A program made the translations under genes and the position numbers. From contig NZ_CP087196.1 in NCBI RefSeq assembly GCF_024749285.1, positions 248,001 through 312,000 on the forward strand: DNA of 64,000 nucleotides, in the 5' to 3' direction. Shown in pieces: positions 36,185 through 46,037 of this stretch. Position 1 is the first letter of the stretch; each line of letters opens with the position of its first letter. The stretch comes from Pseudomonas sp. B21-015 (GTDB lineage Bacteria; Pseudomonadota; Gammaproteobacteria; Pseudomonadales; Pseudomonadaceae). The notes below the pieces were generated by a model that did not search any database, was not told where the DNA came from, and worked only from the letters and a program-made list of their open reading frames with translations.

Positions 36185-36448
36185 ATGAGCAATTCTGGAA
36201 TGCGGCCGATTCATCCTGGCGAAATCCTTGAAAAGGAGTTTCTTAAGCCAATGGGCATTACGGCGGCTGGTTTGGCTAGCTCGTTGAATGAGGTTGGAGA
36301 TGAGGTGAGTGCCCTTGTGATGCAGGAGAGCGGTGTAGGCCCTGATCTTGCCGAGAGGCTTTCCATTTACCTGAACACCACGCCCGATTTCTGGCTAAAC
36401 CTGCAATCGACCTACGATCTGCGTAAAGCCGAAATCGAGCGTGGTTGA
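36185..36448 (+). CDS. HigA-family antitoxin-like XRE protein
   Basis: 87 residues. Opening MRPIHPGEILEKEFLKPMGI is the HigA/VapI signature; ending TTPDFWLNLQSTYDLRKAE is also typical. HigA neutralises a HigB ribosome-dependent mRNase and represses the operon. No higB frame or recognisable remnant lies immediately upstream, where it is normally found. The helix-turn-helix sequence (AAGLASSLNEVGDEVSALVM) departs from consensus. GGAGGGGG precedes the ATG. Confidence 0.82.
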   Translation: MSNSGMRPIHPGEILEKEFLKPMGITAAGLASSLNEVGDEVSALVMQESGVGPDLAERLSIYLNTTPDFWLNLQSTYDLRKAEIERG

Positions 36449-36459
36449 GCTTCGGGTAC

Positions 36460-36981
36460 TTAAAAAGACTGCAGCACCCGCGAAGCACGCTTCCACCACG
36501 GAGCATTGACCGTACTCCGTGGTCGTTCCTCATTCGGCAGCAGTTGCGGAACATCCTGCAACCGAATCCACGGCTGGTTATTCCAGTGCAGCAAACTCAA
36601 CGACATCTGCGGCCAATTCAGCAGGCTCAGAATCGGGCGTTCGGTTGAGGTGGGTTGCTGAGCGTCTCTAAGGGTTGGCACTACGTCGTGGGTCAGCCAT
36701 TCGCGCAGGCCTCGGTATTCGGGGCAGTAGTGGTAGACCAGCAATGCGTAGACGCCGGATTCGCTGATTAGCAGGGTGTTTTCGACGGTGCCGTGGATGA
36801 ACATCTGCAAGTTCTGGTGTTGGTCGGGATCGAGTTTGCGTAGTGCTCGTTCGTCCAGGAATAGCCTGAGTAAGCGGCCGAGGTCGCGAGCGCTGAACCA
36901 GGGTTGGTTTTCGAGGAGGAGGGCGTGGAGGTGGAGTTTGTGGCGGGTGAAGATGTGAGGGATTAGATAGTTTTCGTTCAT
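36460..36981 (-). CDS. BRO-N domain protein (phage antirepressor-like)
   Basis: 173 residues. N-terminal BRO-N-type fold (FTRHKLHLHALLLENQPWFS; ARDLGRLLRLFLDERALRKL; LLISESGVYALLVYHYCPEY; LREWLTHDVVPTLRD). This domain is shared by baculovirus Bro and phage antirepressors and binds DNA. The C-terminal part (about 60 residues, Trp-rich) is not recognised. ATG at 36981 chosen as the start of the conserved part. Tail-to-tail with higA, 11 bases apart. Chromosomal copies are frequent in pseudomonads and not necessarily prophage remnants. Confidence 0.75.
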   Translation of the reverse strand: MNENYLIPHIFTRHKLHLHALLLENQPWFSARDLGRLLRLFLDERALRKLDPDQHQNLQMFIHGTVENTLLISESGVYALLVYHYCPEYRGLREWLTHDVVPTLRDAQQPTSTERPILSLLNWPQMSLSLLHWNNQPWIRLQDVPQLLPNEERPRSTVNAPWWKRASRVLQSF

Positions 36982-36991
36982 GGTGCAGTTC

Positions 36992-37204
36992 TCAAGGTGC
37001 GATGAAGAAAACTGCCTCTGATCGTCGCCAAACGAAAAGGGTGGCAGCCATGCGGGGGTTGGCGAACCGGTAACGCACCAAACCGGCAGACCCGAAGGTC
37101 TCCCACGCATAGCCGCCATAATTCGAGATGAGAGCAAATTTCTCGGTCGAATGCGGTCGCGATGCGTTGTGGTTTTCCGGGTCGCCAAACCCAGAGCTGA
37201 ACAT
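36992..37204 (-). CDS. Short conserved-looking frame upstream of the BRO-N gene
   Basis: 70 codons (MFSSGFGDPENHNASRPHST; EKFALISNYGGYAWETFGSAG; LVRYRFANPRMAATLF-type ending), ending 10 bases before the BRO-N start. I recall similar GYAWETFGSAGLVRYRFANPR peptides annotated in other pseudomonads, so this may be either a real small protein or a structured leader that happens to be open. The strong hairpin AGCTGAA-TG-TTCAGCT at its 5' end favours a leader RNA. Confidence 0.35.
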   Translation of the reverse strand: MFSSGFGDPENHNASRPHSTEKFALISNYGGYAWETFGSAGLVRYRFANPRMAATLFVWRRSEAVFFIAP

Positions 37205-37297
37205 TCAGCTGGGGATGAGCATAGAAACTGGAGGCCTTACGACGCAATCGGACGGCGGTGGTTTTGTTGTAGGAAGGTGCTTGGATTTTTGAGCGCT

Positions 37298-37388
37298 TAA
37301 AGATCAAAAGATCGCAGCCTTCGGCAGCTCCTACAGATAAATCTGAAGGTCGTTCCGACCTTATCGCGAGCAGGCTCGCTCCCACAGT
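37298..37388. repeat. Interspersed repeat plus single REP unit
   Basis: 37298-37336 carries the reverse complement of the GTAGGAGCTGCCGAAGGC/GATCTTTTGATC repeat seen also at 46600 and 58906. 37361-37388 is a single REP unit (TCGCGAGCAGGCTCGCTCCC). Together with the short frame above they fill the 437-base gap between the BRO-N gene and ubiK. Confidence 0.85.
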
Positions 37389-37418
37389 GGATTGGGTTTC
37401 ACAGTGGGATCGGTGGGG

Positions 37419-37679
37419 TTATTCAGTCGGTGGATTCAGCTTCGCTTCCAGCTCAGTCACTTTCGCCTCAAGACTCTCCAGCCGTGCGCGGGTTCGTGCC
37501 AGCACAACCATCTGGCTATCGAATTCTTCCCGGCTCACCAGATCCAGCTTGCTGAAGCCGCTCTGCAACAAAGCTTTGAACTGGCTTTCGATTTCGCTTT
37601 TTGGCAGTGGGGTGTCGCCGCTGAAGAGGCGGGAGGCGGTGCCGCTCAGGGCGTCGAGGAAGTCTTTGGGCGCGAGCAT
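37419..37679 (-). CDS. ubiK: Ubiquinone biosynthesis accessory factor (BMFP family)
   Basis: 86 residues: MLAPKDFLDALSGTASRLFS, an amphipathic N-terminal helix, and a trimeric coiled coil at the C-terminus (DLVSREEFDSQMVVLARTRA; RLESLEAKVTELEAKLN), the BMFP layout. UbiK supports aerobic ubiquinone synthesis with UbiJ at the membrane. In pseudomonads it lies between comM and glnK, as here. Confidence 0.92.
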   Translation of the reverse strand: MLAPKDFLDALSGTASRLFSGDTPLPKSEIESQFKALLQSGFSKLDLVSREEFDSQMVVLARTRARLESLEAKVTELEAKLNPPTE

Positions 37680-37749
37680 GGGAAATGTCCTGTCAACAAT
37701 GGCGGGCAGTGTATCACGCAGTGTCTATAGTCAATCTCGGCGGCTGCGA

Positions 37750-37799
37750 TGCACGCTTTTCGCGCATGCGGGCGGATGGCGCTGCACTGTTTTTGTGCG
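37750..37799 (+). promoter_or_regulatory. Two candidate NtrC binding sites upstream of glnK
   Basis: TGCACG-CTTTT-CGCGCA (37750-37766) and TGCACT-GTTTT-TGTGCG (37783-37799) both fit the 17-bp NtrC pattern TGCACC-N5-GGTGCA. They are 33 bp apart (three helical turns) and 75-125 bp upstream of the sigma-54 promoter candidate, the usual enhancer arrangement. Confidence 0.7.
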
Positions 37800-37852
37800 T
37801 AACCGTGGCGTCAGTCGTGCGAAGGGGCCTGCGGCAGCGGCCAAGGGCTTGA

Positions 37853-38434
<582 letters not shown>

Positions 38435-38469
38435 GCCGCCACAAACCCAACGCCCCAGGAGAAAACAAT

Positions 38470-39807
38470 ATGACTCTGCGTAAAATCGCAGGGCTAGGAG
38501 CCCTGTTGTCCCTCGTAATGCCCGGCCTGGCCATGGCGGCAGACGAAGTGGCGGCCCCAGTCCTCAACTCCGGCGATACCGCCTGGATGATGACCTCGAC
38601 AGCCCTTGTGCTGTTCATGACCATTCCCGGTCTCGCGCTGTTCTACGGCGGCATGGTTCGCTCGAAAAACATTCTTTCCGTGATGATGCAGTGCTTCGCC
38701 ATTACCGGTCTGATCAGCATTCTGTGGGTCATTTATGGCTACAGCATTGCGTTCGACACCACCGGCATGGAGCAGGGCGTCGTCAACTTCAACTCGTTCT
38801 TTGGCGGCATGGGCAAGGCGTTCCTCGCCGGTGTCACGCCTTCGAGCCTGACCGGCCCCGCGGCGCTGTTCCCCGAGGCGGTCTTCATTACCTTCCAGAT
38901 GACTTTTGCCATCATCACCCCAGCGTTGATCGTCGGTGCTTTCGCCGAGCGGATGAAGTTTTCCGCCATGCTGATCTTCATGGGCATCTGGTTCACCCTG
39001 GTTTACGCACCGATTGCGCACATGGTCTGGTCCGGCAACGGTGGTCTGATGTGGGATTGGGGCGTACTCGACTTCGCCGGCGGCACCGTGGTGCACATCA
39101 ACGCCGGTGTGGCCGGTCTGATTGCCTGCCTGGTGTTGGGCAAGCGTAAAGGTTTCCCGACCACCCCGATGGCTCCGCATAACCTCGGCTACACCCTGAT
39201 GGGCGCCGCGATGCTGTGGGTCGGCTGGTTCGGCTTCAACGCCGGTTCTGCTGCCGCCGCTAACGGCACTGCCGGCATGGCGATGTTGGTCACCCAGATC
39301 GCCACTGCTGCTGCGGCGCTGGGCTGGATGTTTGCCGAGTGGATTACCCACGGCAAGCCAAGCGCACTGGGTATCGCTTCGGGTGTTGTGGCCGGTCTGG
39401 TTGCAATCACTCCGGCGGCCGGCACCGTGGGCCCGATGGGCGCTCTGGTGATCGGTCTGGCGGCGGGCGTGGTGTGCTTCTTCTGCGCAACCACCCTGAA
39501 ACGCAAGCTCGGTTATGACGACTCCCTGGACGCCTTCGGCGTACACGGTATCGGCGGTATCCTCGGCGCGATCCTGACGGGTGTCTTCGCGGCACCGTCC
39601 CTGGGTGGCTTCGGCACCGTCACCGACATCGCGGCTCAAGTCTGGATTCAGTGCAAAGGCGTCGGCTTCACGGTGATCTACACCGCGATCGTCACCTTCA
39701 TCATCCTCAAGGTGCTGGACGCCGTCATGGGTCTGCGTGTCACCGAGGAAGAAGAGGCGGTTGGCATCGATCTGGCGCTCCACAACGAACGCGGCTACAA
39801 CTTGTAA
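38470..39807 (+). CDS. amtB: Ammonium transporter
   Basis: 445 residues with a cleavable N-terminal signal (LVMPGLAMA) and eleven membrane helices. Family motifs: GDTAWMMTSTALVLFMTIPG, DFAGGTVVHINAG (conserved pore His), GWFGFNAGSA, DAFGVHGIGGILGAILTGVF (second pore His). It conducts ammonia across the inner membrane under nitrogen limitation and is gated by GlnK. Followed by a strong terminator. Confidence 0.96.
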   Translation: MTLRKIAGLGALLSLVMPGLAMAADEVAAPVLNSGDTAWMMTSTALVLFMTIPGLALFYGGMVRSKNILSVMMQCFAITGLISILWVIYGYSIAFDTTGMEQGVVNFNSFFGGMGKAFLAGVTPSSLTGPAALFPEAVFITFQMTFAIITPALIVGAFAERMKFSAMLIFMGIWFTLVYAPIAHMVWSGNGGLMWDWGVLDFAGGTVVHINAGVAGLIACLVLGKRKGFPTTPMAPHNLGYTLMGAAMLWVGWFGFNAGSAAAANGTAGMAMLVTQIATAAAALGWMFAEWITHGKPSALGIASGVVAGLVAITPAAGTVGPMGALVIGLAAGVVCFFCATTLKRKLGYDDSLDAFGVHGIGGILGAILTGVFAAPSLGGFGTVTDIAAQVWIQCKGVGFTVIYTAIVTFIILKVLDAVMGLRVTEEEEAVGIDLALHNERGYNL

Positions 39808-39816
39808 GCACGCCTA

Positions 39817-39849
39817 TAAAAAAATGCCCGGCTTGCCGGGCATTTTTTT
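39817..39849 (+). terminator. Intrinsic terminator after amtB
   Basis: ATGCCCGGC-TTGCC... stem (AATGCCCGGCTTGCCGGGCATT) flanked by A7 and T7, so it can work in both directions. Confidence 0.95.
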
Positions 39850-40020
39850 GTCTTGAATTTGTCAGTGAAGGACGGGCTGAAAGGTTTTTTCATACGCGTT
39901 CAGGGGCGTTTACAACGGGCGTTTTTCTGCGGCCAATGGCTTACACGATTGAAGGAATATTAGGGCCTTTGTTTTTTCCCAGAGCGCGCTAGAATGCGCC
40001 CCGAACGTGCGGAGAACTGT

Positions 40021-40446
40021 ATGTGGCAACAGACTCTGATTACCTTGCGGGCACGGCCCCGGGGCTTTCATCTGGTAACGGACGAGTTACTCGCCGGCTT
40101 GCCTGAACTCAAGGCGTGTCGGGTCGGTCTGTTGCATTTGTGGCTGCAGCATACCTCGGCGTCGTTGACCATCAACGAGAACGCCGATCCGGCGGTACGT
40201 CGCGACTTCGAACGATTTTTCAATCGTCTGATCCCACAAGGAACAGACGGCTATGAGCATAACGACGAAGGCCTGGACGACCTCCCGGCGCACTTCAAGG
40301 CCAGCGTGCTTGGCTGTCAGCTCAGTTTGCCGATCTCGGCAGGCCGACTGGCGTTGGGGACCTGGCAAGGTGTTTATCTGGGCGAGCACCGTGATCATGG
40401 CGGTGCCCGCAAAGTCCTCGCCACCGTGCACGGTGAAGAGGCATAA
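40021..40446 (+). CDS. YjbQ/UPF0047 family protein
   Basis: 141 residues of the YjbQ fold: RGFHLVTDELLAGLPELKAC, LHLWLQHTSASLTINENADP, the histidine-rich GYEHNDEGLDDLPAHFKASV and LGTWQGVYLGEHRDHGGARK. Conserved His and Glu residues suggest metal binding; YjbQ shows thiamine-phosphate synthase activity in overexpression studies, but its natural role is open. ATG at 40021 chosen over a frame that begins 27 bases earlier because conservation starts at MWQQTL. Confidence 0.9.
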   Translation: MWQQTLITLRARPRGFHLVTDELLAGLPELKACRVGLLHLWLQHTSASLTINENADPAVRRDFERFFNRLIPQGTDGYEHNDEGLDDLPAHFKASVLGCQLSLPISAGRLALGTWQGVYLGEHRDHGGARKVLATVHGEEA

Positions 40447-40548
40447 ACCGCTGGTCACCAGCGGTGGTTGAATTTTTTCCAGCAGCCTTCGACAGATGGC
40501 AAAGCTGGGCTATAACTAATCTGCTTTTCGCAAGTCATGAGGTAGAAC

Positions 40549-40872
40549 ATGAGCGACGATGATCTGGAAAACGACGACCTCGAAGTAGGCGACGACGACG
40601 AAACCGAAGAAGGCCTTGAAGCGGCGGCAGAAGACGTCGCTGAAGACGACGGCGGTGATGCACCCGTTCCGACTGCCAAAGGCAAGGCCAAGGCTGCGGT
40701 ATCGGTCGATGAGCTGCCGAGCGTCGAAGCCAAGAACAAGGAACGCGACGCCCTGGCCAAGGCCATGGAAGAGTTTCTGGCACGGGGTGGCAAGGTGCAG
40801 GAAGTGGAGGCCAATGTGGTCGCCGATCCTCCCAAGAAGCCTGATAACAAGTACGGCAGCCGGCCTATCTAA
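40549..40872 (+). CDS. sutA: RNA polymerase-associated regulator SutA
   Basis: 107 residues. A disordered acidic N-terminal half (MSDDDLENDDLEVGDDDETE) and the conserved helix and tail PSVEAKNKERDALAKAMEEF, then GGKVQEVEANVVADPPKKPD, ending YGSRPI. These match SutA of P. aeruginosa, which binds the RNA polymerase beta subunit and raises transcription of rRNA and housekeeping genes in slow growth. Followed by an intrinsic terminator. Confidence 0.92.
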   Translation: MSDDDLENDDLEVGDDDETEEGLEAAAEDVAEDDGGDAPVPTAKGKAKAAVSVDELPSVEAKNKERDALAKAMEEFLARGGKVQEVEANVVADPPKKPDNKYGSRPI

Positions 40873-40895
40873 GCGCCTGCTTCCTGCTTGCTGAG

Positions 40896-40922
40896 AAAGC
40901 CCGCCGTCGCTGCGGGCTTTTT
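40896..40922 (+). terminator. Intrinsic terminator after sutA
   Basis: AAAGCCCGC-CGTCGCT-GCGGGCTTT followed by further T. Confidence 0.93.
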
Positions 40923-40958
40923 CATGGGTGAGGATAAGAAATCAAAGTTTACGGTGAT

Positions 40959-41053
40959 CCCTGTGGGAGCGGGCTTGCCCGCGATTGGGGCGTCACATTC
41001 GAAATTGATGTCGTCTGACACGCCGCTATCGCGGGCAAGCCCGCTCCCACAGG
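40959..41053. repeat. REP pair
   Basis: Inverted GGGAGCGGGCTTGCCCGCGA units about 45 bases apart between convergent sutA and the HAD gene. Confidence 0.95.
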
Positions 41054-41060
41054 TTATGTG

Positions 41061-41768
41061 TCAGGCGGAAGCCGAATTCCACTGCGCCAACAACCCCGGC
41101 AACTCGGTCAAACTGCGAACCTCGGCATCCGGCGTCTTCTCGGCTTCCCACACCTTGCCCGCCGGGTTAAACCAGATTGCCCGCAACCCCGCCTGCTGGG
41201 CGCCGGCAATGTCATCGCCGGGATGATCGCCGATATGCACCGCGGTTTCGGCGGTCGCGCCGCCACGTTGCAGCGCTTCATGAAACAGTCGTGCATCCGG
41301 CTTGGCGATGCCGAGGTCTTCGGCGCACAGGGCAAATTTGAAGTAGTCCGCCAGCCCCAGCCGACGCACATCGGCATTGCCGTTGGTGACTACACCGAGG
41401 GCGTAGTGCTTGGCCAGAGTCTCCAGAGTCGGCTCGACGTCGGGGAATACTTCCAGCTGATGCCGGGCATGCAGAAACACTTCAAAACTTTGATCAGCCA
41501 GGTCTTGGGCCTGACCATGGTCGTAACCAGCCTCTTCCAGAGCATGAAAAAGCACGCGGCGCCGCAAGGCGCTGATGCGGTGCTTAAGGCTCGGTTCGTT
41601 GCTCAAAACCCGTTCGCGAATCAACCACAAATGCTCCACCGGCACCGCGCCCAGGTTCGGTGCATGCTCGGTCAGCCATTCACGCAATACGACTTCGGCG
41701 CTGGCGATCACCGGGGCGGTGTCCCACAGGGTGTCGTCGAGGTCGAAGGTGATCAATTGGATGGTCAT
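41061..41768 (-). CDS. HAD-family hydrolase (YigB-like)
   Basis: 235 residues. HAD motif I DLDDTLWD (9-16, nucleophile Asp), motif [10 protein letters not shown], motif III K-PDARLF and motif [12 protein letters not shown]. In enterobacteria YigB is encoded beside xerC, as here, and hydrolyses FMN among other phosphates. Its start overlaps the xerC stop by four bases (ATGA), so the two are translationally coupled. Confidence 0.93.
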   Translation of the reverse strand: MTIQLITFDLDDTLWDTAPVIASAEVVLREWLTEHAPNLGAVPVEHLWLIRERVLSNEPSLKHRISALRRRVLFHALEEAGYDHGQAQDLADQSFEVFLHARHQLEVFPDVEPTLETLAKHYALGVVTNGNADVRRLGLADYFKFALCAEDLGIAKPDARLFHEALQRGGATAETAVHIGDHPGDDIAGAQQAGLRAIWFNPAGKVWEAEKTPDAEVRSLTELPGLLAQWNSASA

Positions 41769-42664
41769 GAATCATCGCCTTTAATGCGTTTGGCCCGTGG
41801 ATGGGCGCTGTCGTAGACCGTCGCCAGGTGCTGGAAGTCCAGGTGGGTATAGATCTGGGTGGTCTTGATGTCCGAGTGGCCGAGCAATTCCTGCACCGCG
41901 CGCAAGTCCTGGGAGGACTCCAGCAAATGACTGGCGAAGGAATGTCGCAACATGTGCGGATGCAGGTTCTGCCCCAGCTCGCGCTCGCCGGCGGCCTTGA
42001 CCCGCACCTGAATCGCCCGAGGGCCAAGGCGCCGACCTTGCTGGCTGACAAACACCGCGTCATCCGCCGGGTTGGTCATGGCCCGCAACGGCAACCATAG
42101 CTCCAGTGCTTCACGAGCCTTTTTGCCCACCGGCAGCAGTCGCGTCTTGCTGCCCTTGCCTAGGACCTGAACCATGCCGTCAGCCAGATCCAGCTGATCA
42201 AGGTTGAGTCCGGTCAGCTCCGAAAGCCGCAAGCCGGAGGAATAGAACAGCTCCAGAATTGCCTGATCCCGACGCGCCAGAAAGTCATCCTCAACCGCGC
42301 CTTCCAGCAGTTGCAACGCGCGATCGGTGTCGAGGGTTTTCGGCAGGCGGCGTTCGCCCTTGGGCGGTGCCAGACCATTGGCCGGGTCGTGGTCGCACAG
42401 ACCTTCGCGGTTCAGATAGTGATAGAGCCCGCGCACCGCCGAGAGCAGTCGCGCCAGGCTGCGGGACGACTGGCCTTGGGCATGCAAACGAGCGATCAGG
42501 CTGCGCAGACGCTGGATGTCCAGCGCGGCCCAGCTACCGATGTTTTGTTTGAGGCACCAGCCCAGCACTTTGTCGAGGTCGCGGCGGTAGGCGTACAGCG
42601 TGTGTGGCGACACCTGCCGCTCACTGCGCAGGTGTTCGCAGTAAGCGTCCAGTTGTCGTTCCAT
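41765..42664 (-). CDS. xerC: Tyrosine recombinase XerC
   Basis: 299 residues. N-terminal SAM-like core-binding domain ([20 protein letters not shown]) and C-terminal catalytic domain with Arg in [13 protein letters not shown], Lys/His segment, [13 protein letters not shown] and the nucleophile Tyr in TQIYTHLD. With XerD it resolves chromosome dimers at dif. Second-to-last gene of the lptM-lysA-dapF operon. Confidence 0.96.
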   Translation of the reverse strand: MERQLDAYCEHLRSERQVSPHTLYAYRRDLDKVLGWCLKQNIGSWAALDIQRLRSLIARLHAQGQSSRSLARLLSAVRGLYHYLNREGLCDHDPANGLAPPKGERRLPKTLDTDRALQLLEGAVEDDFLARRDQAILELFYSSGLRLSELTGLNLDQLDLADGMVQVLGKGSKTRLLPVGKKAREALELWLPLRAMTNPADDAVFVSQQGRRLGPRAIQVRVKAAGERELGQNLHPHMLRHSFASHLLESSQDLRAVQELLGHSDIKTTQIYTHLDFQHLATVYDSAHPRAKRIKGDDS

Positions 42665-42666
42665 GG

Positions 42667-43392
42667 TTAGCGTACCGAGCGCAGGGAATTGTTGACCCGT
42701 GGCAGCACGCGGCCCATGACTTCGGCGATGTAACTCAGGAACAGCGTGCCCACCGAACTTTTGTAGTGCTGCGGATCGTGGCTGGCGATGGCCAGGACGC
42801 CGTGGATGCCCTGGTGGCTGATGGCGACGACGGCAGTGGAGCCGATCTGCTTGCGCTGTTCTTCGCCGAACAGGAAGTCCAGTTCGTATTCACGCAGGCT
42901 GCCGCTGACGCTTTTGTCTTCCGAGAGCAAACCGCCGATGGCTGTTTGCGCGTCGGCATGTGTCACCCAGCGCCCCACCGGCATCGGGTTGTCGCCCAAC
43001 AGGATCAAGCTGACAAAGGGCACCTGGAAGTCCTGGCGCAGGCTGTCTTCGACGCTGATCACCACGTCTTCCAGGCTGGTGGCGTCCATCAGCGCGAGAA
43101 TCAGGCGACGGGTTTTATCGAAGAGACGGTCGTTGTCGCGGGCCACGTCCATCAAGTGCGAGAGGCGGTGACGCAACTCGATGTTGCGGTCGCGCAGAAT
43201 CGTCATCTGGCGTTCGACCAGCGAAATGGTGTCGCCGCGCTGGTGCGGAATGCGCAGGGCCGGGAGCAGTTCTTCGTGCTCGATGAAGAAATCCGGATGA
43301 GCCTCCAGGTACGCGGCAATCGCCGCCGCCTCAAGGCTTTCGGAAGGGGATTCGTCGGGCTGTAGGGCGGGAACCTGAGGCTTGTCGGTCAT
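42667..43392 (-). CDS. DUF484 family protein
   Basis: 241 residues. Acidic N-terminus, [20 protein letters not shown] and [20 protein letters not shown] leading into a GAF-like domain, as in DUF484 proteins always found between dapF and xerC. Function unknown. Two bases separate it from xerC. Confidence 0.92.
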   Translation of the reverse strand: MTDKPQVPALQPDESPSESLEAAAIAAYLEAHPDFFIEHEELLPALRIPHQRGDTISLVERQMTILRDRNIELRHRLSHLMDVARDNDRLFDKTRRLILALMDATSLEDVVISVEDSLRQDFQVPFVSLILLGDNPMPVGRWVTHADAQTAIGGLLSEDKSVSGSLREYELDFLFGEEQRKQIGSTAVVAISHQGIHGVLAIASHDPQHYKSSVGTLFLSYIAEVMGRVLPRVNNSLRSVR

Positions 43393-43405
43393 GGATTTGG
43401 CTCAC

Positions 43406-44236
43406 TCAAAGACGCACTTGTCCTTCGTATACGCGCACTGCCGGGCCGGTCATCATGACCGGTTGGCCAGGGCCTGCCCATTCAATGGACAAACGCCCGC
43501 CGGGCAGGTCGATCAATAGCGGCGAATCCATCCACCCCTGGCTGATCGCGGCCACTGCGGCGGCACAGGCACCGGTTCCGCATGCCTGGGTTTCCCCGGC
43601 CCCGCGTTCCCAGACGCGCAACTGCGCACGGCTCCGGTCGATGACCTGGAGAAAACCAACATTGACCCGCGCCGGGAAGCGCGGGTGATGTTCGATTTTC
43701 GGTCCCAGTTCATGCACCGGTGCGTTGTTGATGTCGCTGACCCGCAACACGGCATGGGGGTTGCCCATGGACACCGCGGCCAGTTCGACCGAGGTGCCGT
43801 CGACGTCGACCTGATAGCTCAGGGCCTGGCTCGGGGCTTCGAACGGAATCTCGGCCGGCACCAGGCGCGGAGCGCCCATGTTGACGCTGATCTGGCCATC
43901 GTTGCGGATGTCCAGTTCGATGATGCCGCTTTTGGTCTCGACGCGAATCAGCCGCTTGGCGGTCAGGCGCTTGTCGAGAACGAAGCGGGCGAAACAGCGC
44001 GCACCGTTGCCGCACTGTTCCACTTCGGAGCCGTCGGCGTTGAAGATCCGATAGCGGAAATCCACGTCCGGGTTGCTGGGGGCTTCGACGATCAGCAACT
44101 GGTCGAACCCGATGCCGGTGTGCCGATCGCCCCAAAGCTTTGCGTGCTTGGGCAGGATGTGCGCGTGCTGGCTGACCAGGTCGAGGACCATGAAGTCATT
44201 GCCCAGGCCGTGCATCTTGGTAAAACGCAGCAGCAT
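43406..44236 (-). CDS. dapF: Diaminopimelate epimerase
   Basis: 276 residues. Converts LL- to meso-diaminopimelate for lysine and peptidoglycan. Two catalytic cysteines in [10 protein letters not shown] and [14 protein letters not shown]. Start [20 protein letters not shown] chosen at 44236; a longer in-frame start would overlap lysA. Only 4 bases after lysA. Confidence 0.96.
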   Translation of the reverse strand: MLLRFTKMHGLGNDFMVLDLVSQHAHILPKHAKLWGDRHTGIGFDQLLIVEAPSNPDVDFRYRIFNADGSEVEQCGNGARCFARFVLDKRLTAKRLIRVETKSGIIELDIRNDGQISVNMGAPRLVPAEIPFEAPSQALSYQVDVDGTSVELAAVSMGNPHAVLRVSDINNAPVHELGPKIEHHPRFPARVNVGFLQVIDRSRAQLRVWERGAGETQACGTGACAAAVAAISQGWMDSPLLIDLPGGRLSIEWAGPGQPVMMTGPAVRVYEGQVRL

Positions 44237-44240
44237 GGTT

Positions 44241-45488
44241 TTACTCCGGCAGCAGGCTTTCGCCAGCAAACAACTCGGCTACCGCCTCACGGCGACGCAC
44301 TTCAAATGCCTGATCACCGTCCACCAACACTTCAGCGGTACGGCCGCGGGTGTTGTAGTTGGAACTCATGACAAACCCGTAGGCACCGGCCGAATGCACG
44401 GCCAGCAGATCGCCTTCTTCCAGGGCCAGCTGACGATCCTTGGCCAGGAAGTCGCCGGTTTCGCAGATCGGGCCGACGATGTCGTAGGCGCGAGCGGCGC
44501 TGTTGCGCGGGCGCACGGCGGTGACGTCCATCCAGGCTTGATACAGCGCCGGGCGAATCAGGTCGTTCATGGCCGCGTCGACGATGGCGAAGTCTTTGTG
44601 TTCGGTGTGCTTGAGGTATTCGACCTGGGTCAGCAGCACGCCGGCGTTGGCGACGATGAAGCGGCCTGGTTCGAACACCAGCGCCAGGTCACGACCGTCG
44701 AGACGTTCGCGCACGGCTTTGATGTAGTCGGCAGCCAATGGCGGCTCTTCATCGCGATAACGCACACCCAAGCCACCACCGAGATCGATGTGGCGCAGAT
44801 AGATGCCGCAATCGCCGAGGCGGTCGACCAGGCCCAGCAGACGGTCGAGGGCATCGATGAACGGCGGCAGGGTGGTCAGTTGCGAACCGATGTGGCAATC
44901 GACGCCGACCACTTCCAGGTTAGGCAGTTGCGCGGCACGGATGTACACGTCTTCGGCGTCGGCGATGGCGATGCCGAACTTGTTTTCTTTAAGACCGGTA
45001 GAAATGTACGGGTGAGTGCCGGCATCGACGTCCGGGTTGACGCGCAGCGAGATCGGCGCGCGAACGCCCAGCTCGGCTGCCACCACTTGCAGGCGTTCCA
45101 GCTCATCGGTGGATTCGACGTTGAAGCAATGCACGCCGACTTCCAGGGCGCGACGCATGTCGTCACGGGTCTTGCCGACACCGGAGAACACGATCTTGTC
45201 GGCGCTGCCGCCCGCGGCCAGTACGCGCTCCAGCTCGCCACGGGAAACGATGTCGAAACCGGCGCCAAGGCGGGCCAGGACATTCAGTACACCCAGGTTG
45301 GAGTTGGCCTTGACCGCAAAGCAGACCAGATGCGGCGTGCCGGCCAGCGCATCGGCGTAAGCCAGGTACTGGGATTCGATGTGGGCACGGGAGTAGACGT
45401 AGGTCGGTGTTCCAAAGCGTTCGGCGATGGCGGACAGGGCAACACCTTCCGCGAACAGCTCGCCGTCACGGTAGTTAAAAGCGTCCAT
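44241..45488 (-). CDS. lysA: Diaminopimelate decarboxylase
   Basis: 415 residues, fold-type III PLP enzyme for the last step of lysine synthesis. PLP lysine in [21 protein letters not shown]; substrate-loop Cys in [11 protein letters not shown]; Tyr in [17 protein letters not shown]. Forms an operon with lptM upstream and dapF downstream. Confidence 0.96.
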   Translation of the reverse strand: MDAFNYRDGELFAEGVALSAIAERFGTPTYVYSRAHIESQYLAYADALAGTPHLVCFAVKANSNLGVLNVLARLGAGFDIVSRGELERVLAAGGSADKIVFSGVGKTRDDMRRALEVGVHCFNVESTDELERLQVVAAELGVRAPISLRVNPDVDAGTHPYISTGLKENKFGIAIADAEDVYIRAAQLPNLEVVGVDCHIGSQLTTLPPFIDALDRLLGLVDRLGDCGIYLRHIDLGGGLGVRYRDEEPPLAADYIKAVRERLDGRDLALVFEPGRFIVANAGVLLTQVEYLKHTEHKDFAIVDAAMNDLIRPALYQAWMDVTAVRPRNSAARAYDIVGPICETGDFLAKDRQLALEEGDLLAVHSAGAYGFVMSSNYNTRGRTAEVLVDGDQAFEVRRREAVAELFAGESLLPE

Positions 45489-45497
45489 GGCGTTCCC

Positions 45498-45668
45498 TTA
45501 GTAGACGTCGTGCTTGTGAGCTTTCGACGGAGTCTGCTGCGACGATTTGGCTTGCTCTGCAGGATCCTGATTTTCATCGGGCAGGTACAGCGGGCCTTTT
45601 TGACCACAGGCCGACACCAGGCAGGCAACCGCGACGAGCGCAGCAAGGGAAGAGATCAGGCGCTTCAT
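45498..45668 (-). CDS. lptM: Small LPS-assembly lipoprotein
   Basis: 56-codon frame, MKRLISSLAALVAVACLVSA then CGQKGPLYLPDENQ, a lipoprotein signal with lipobox LVSAC and the conserved CGQKGPLYLP motif of LptM (YifL). LptM helps the LptDE translocon mature. Nine bases separate it from lysA. Too short for most gene callers but clear. Confidence 0.93.
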   Translation of the reverse strand: MKRLISSLAALVAVACLVSACGQKGPLYLPDENQDPAEQAKSSQQTPSKAHKHDVY

Positions 45669-46037
45669 GGCGAAATCCTTGAAAATGCGTTAATTGCGCC
45701 GGAGTATACCGGCCACCCGGCAGCTTGCCTATGCGACGCGGCTCCCGTCCGGCGGGCCTTCGCCCGATGCCGGTCAGTTATGTGTAATCCATCGTGGGAG
45801 CGGGCTTGCTCGCGAATGCGGTCATTCATTCAATATTGATGTTGACTGACACGGCGCTTTCGCGAGCAAGTCGGATCGCCGCACCGCCGCTCCCACATTA
45901 GATTTTGGCGCTATCAGGTCCTGCGTCGATATTTCGTACCGCTAGCGAGCCCTTGGTGGTTATCCTTTGCAATCACCGGGGCTCGCCCGTATCTTGCGGC
46001 GCTTGAGCGTGAGTAGACACTTTTTGAGGTTCCCGCA
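45669..46037. other. 369-base divergent intergenic region (lptM/cyaY)
   Basis: Contains a REP pair at 45792-45898. The right unit is split: GCGAGCAAG is followed by about 18 bases (TCGGATCGCCGCACCGCC) before GCTCCCAC. No gene seen. The rest presumably holds the promoters of lptM-lysA and cyaY. Confidence 0.8.

Noticed and set aside
38494..39783. 429-codon minus-strand frame opposite amtB
   Set aside because: Shadow of amtB; highly charged, His/Asp-rich translation without any domain.
44073..45839. 588-codon plus-strand frame across dapF, lysA and lptM
   Set aside because: Covers three well-supported minus-strand genes and a REP unit; no ribosome site or recognisable domain.
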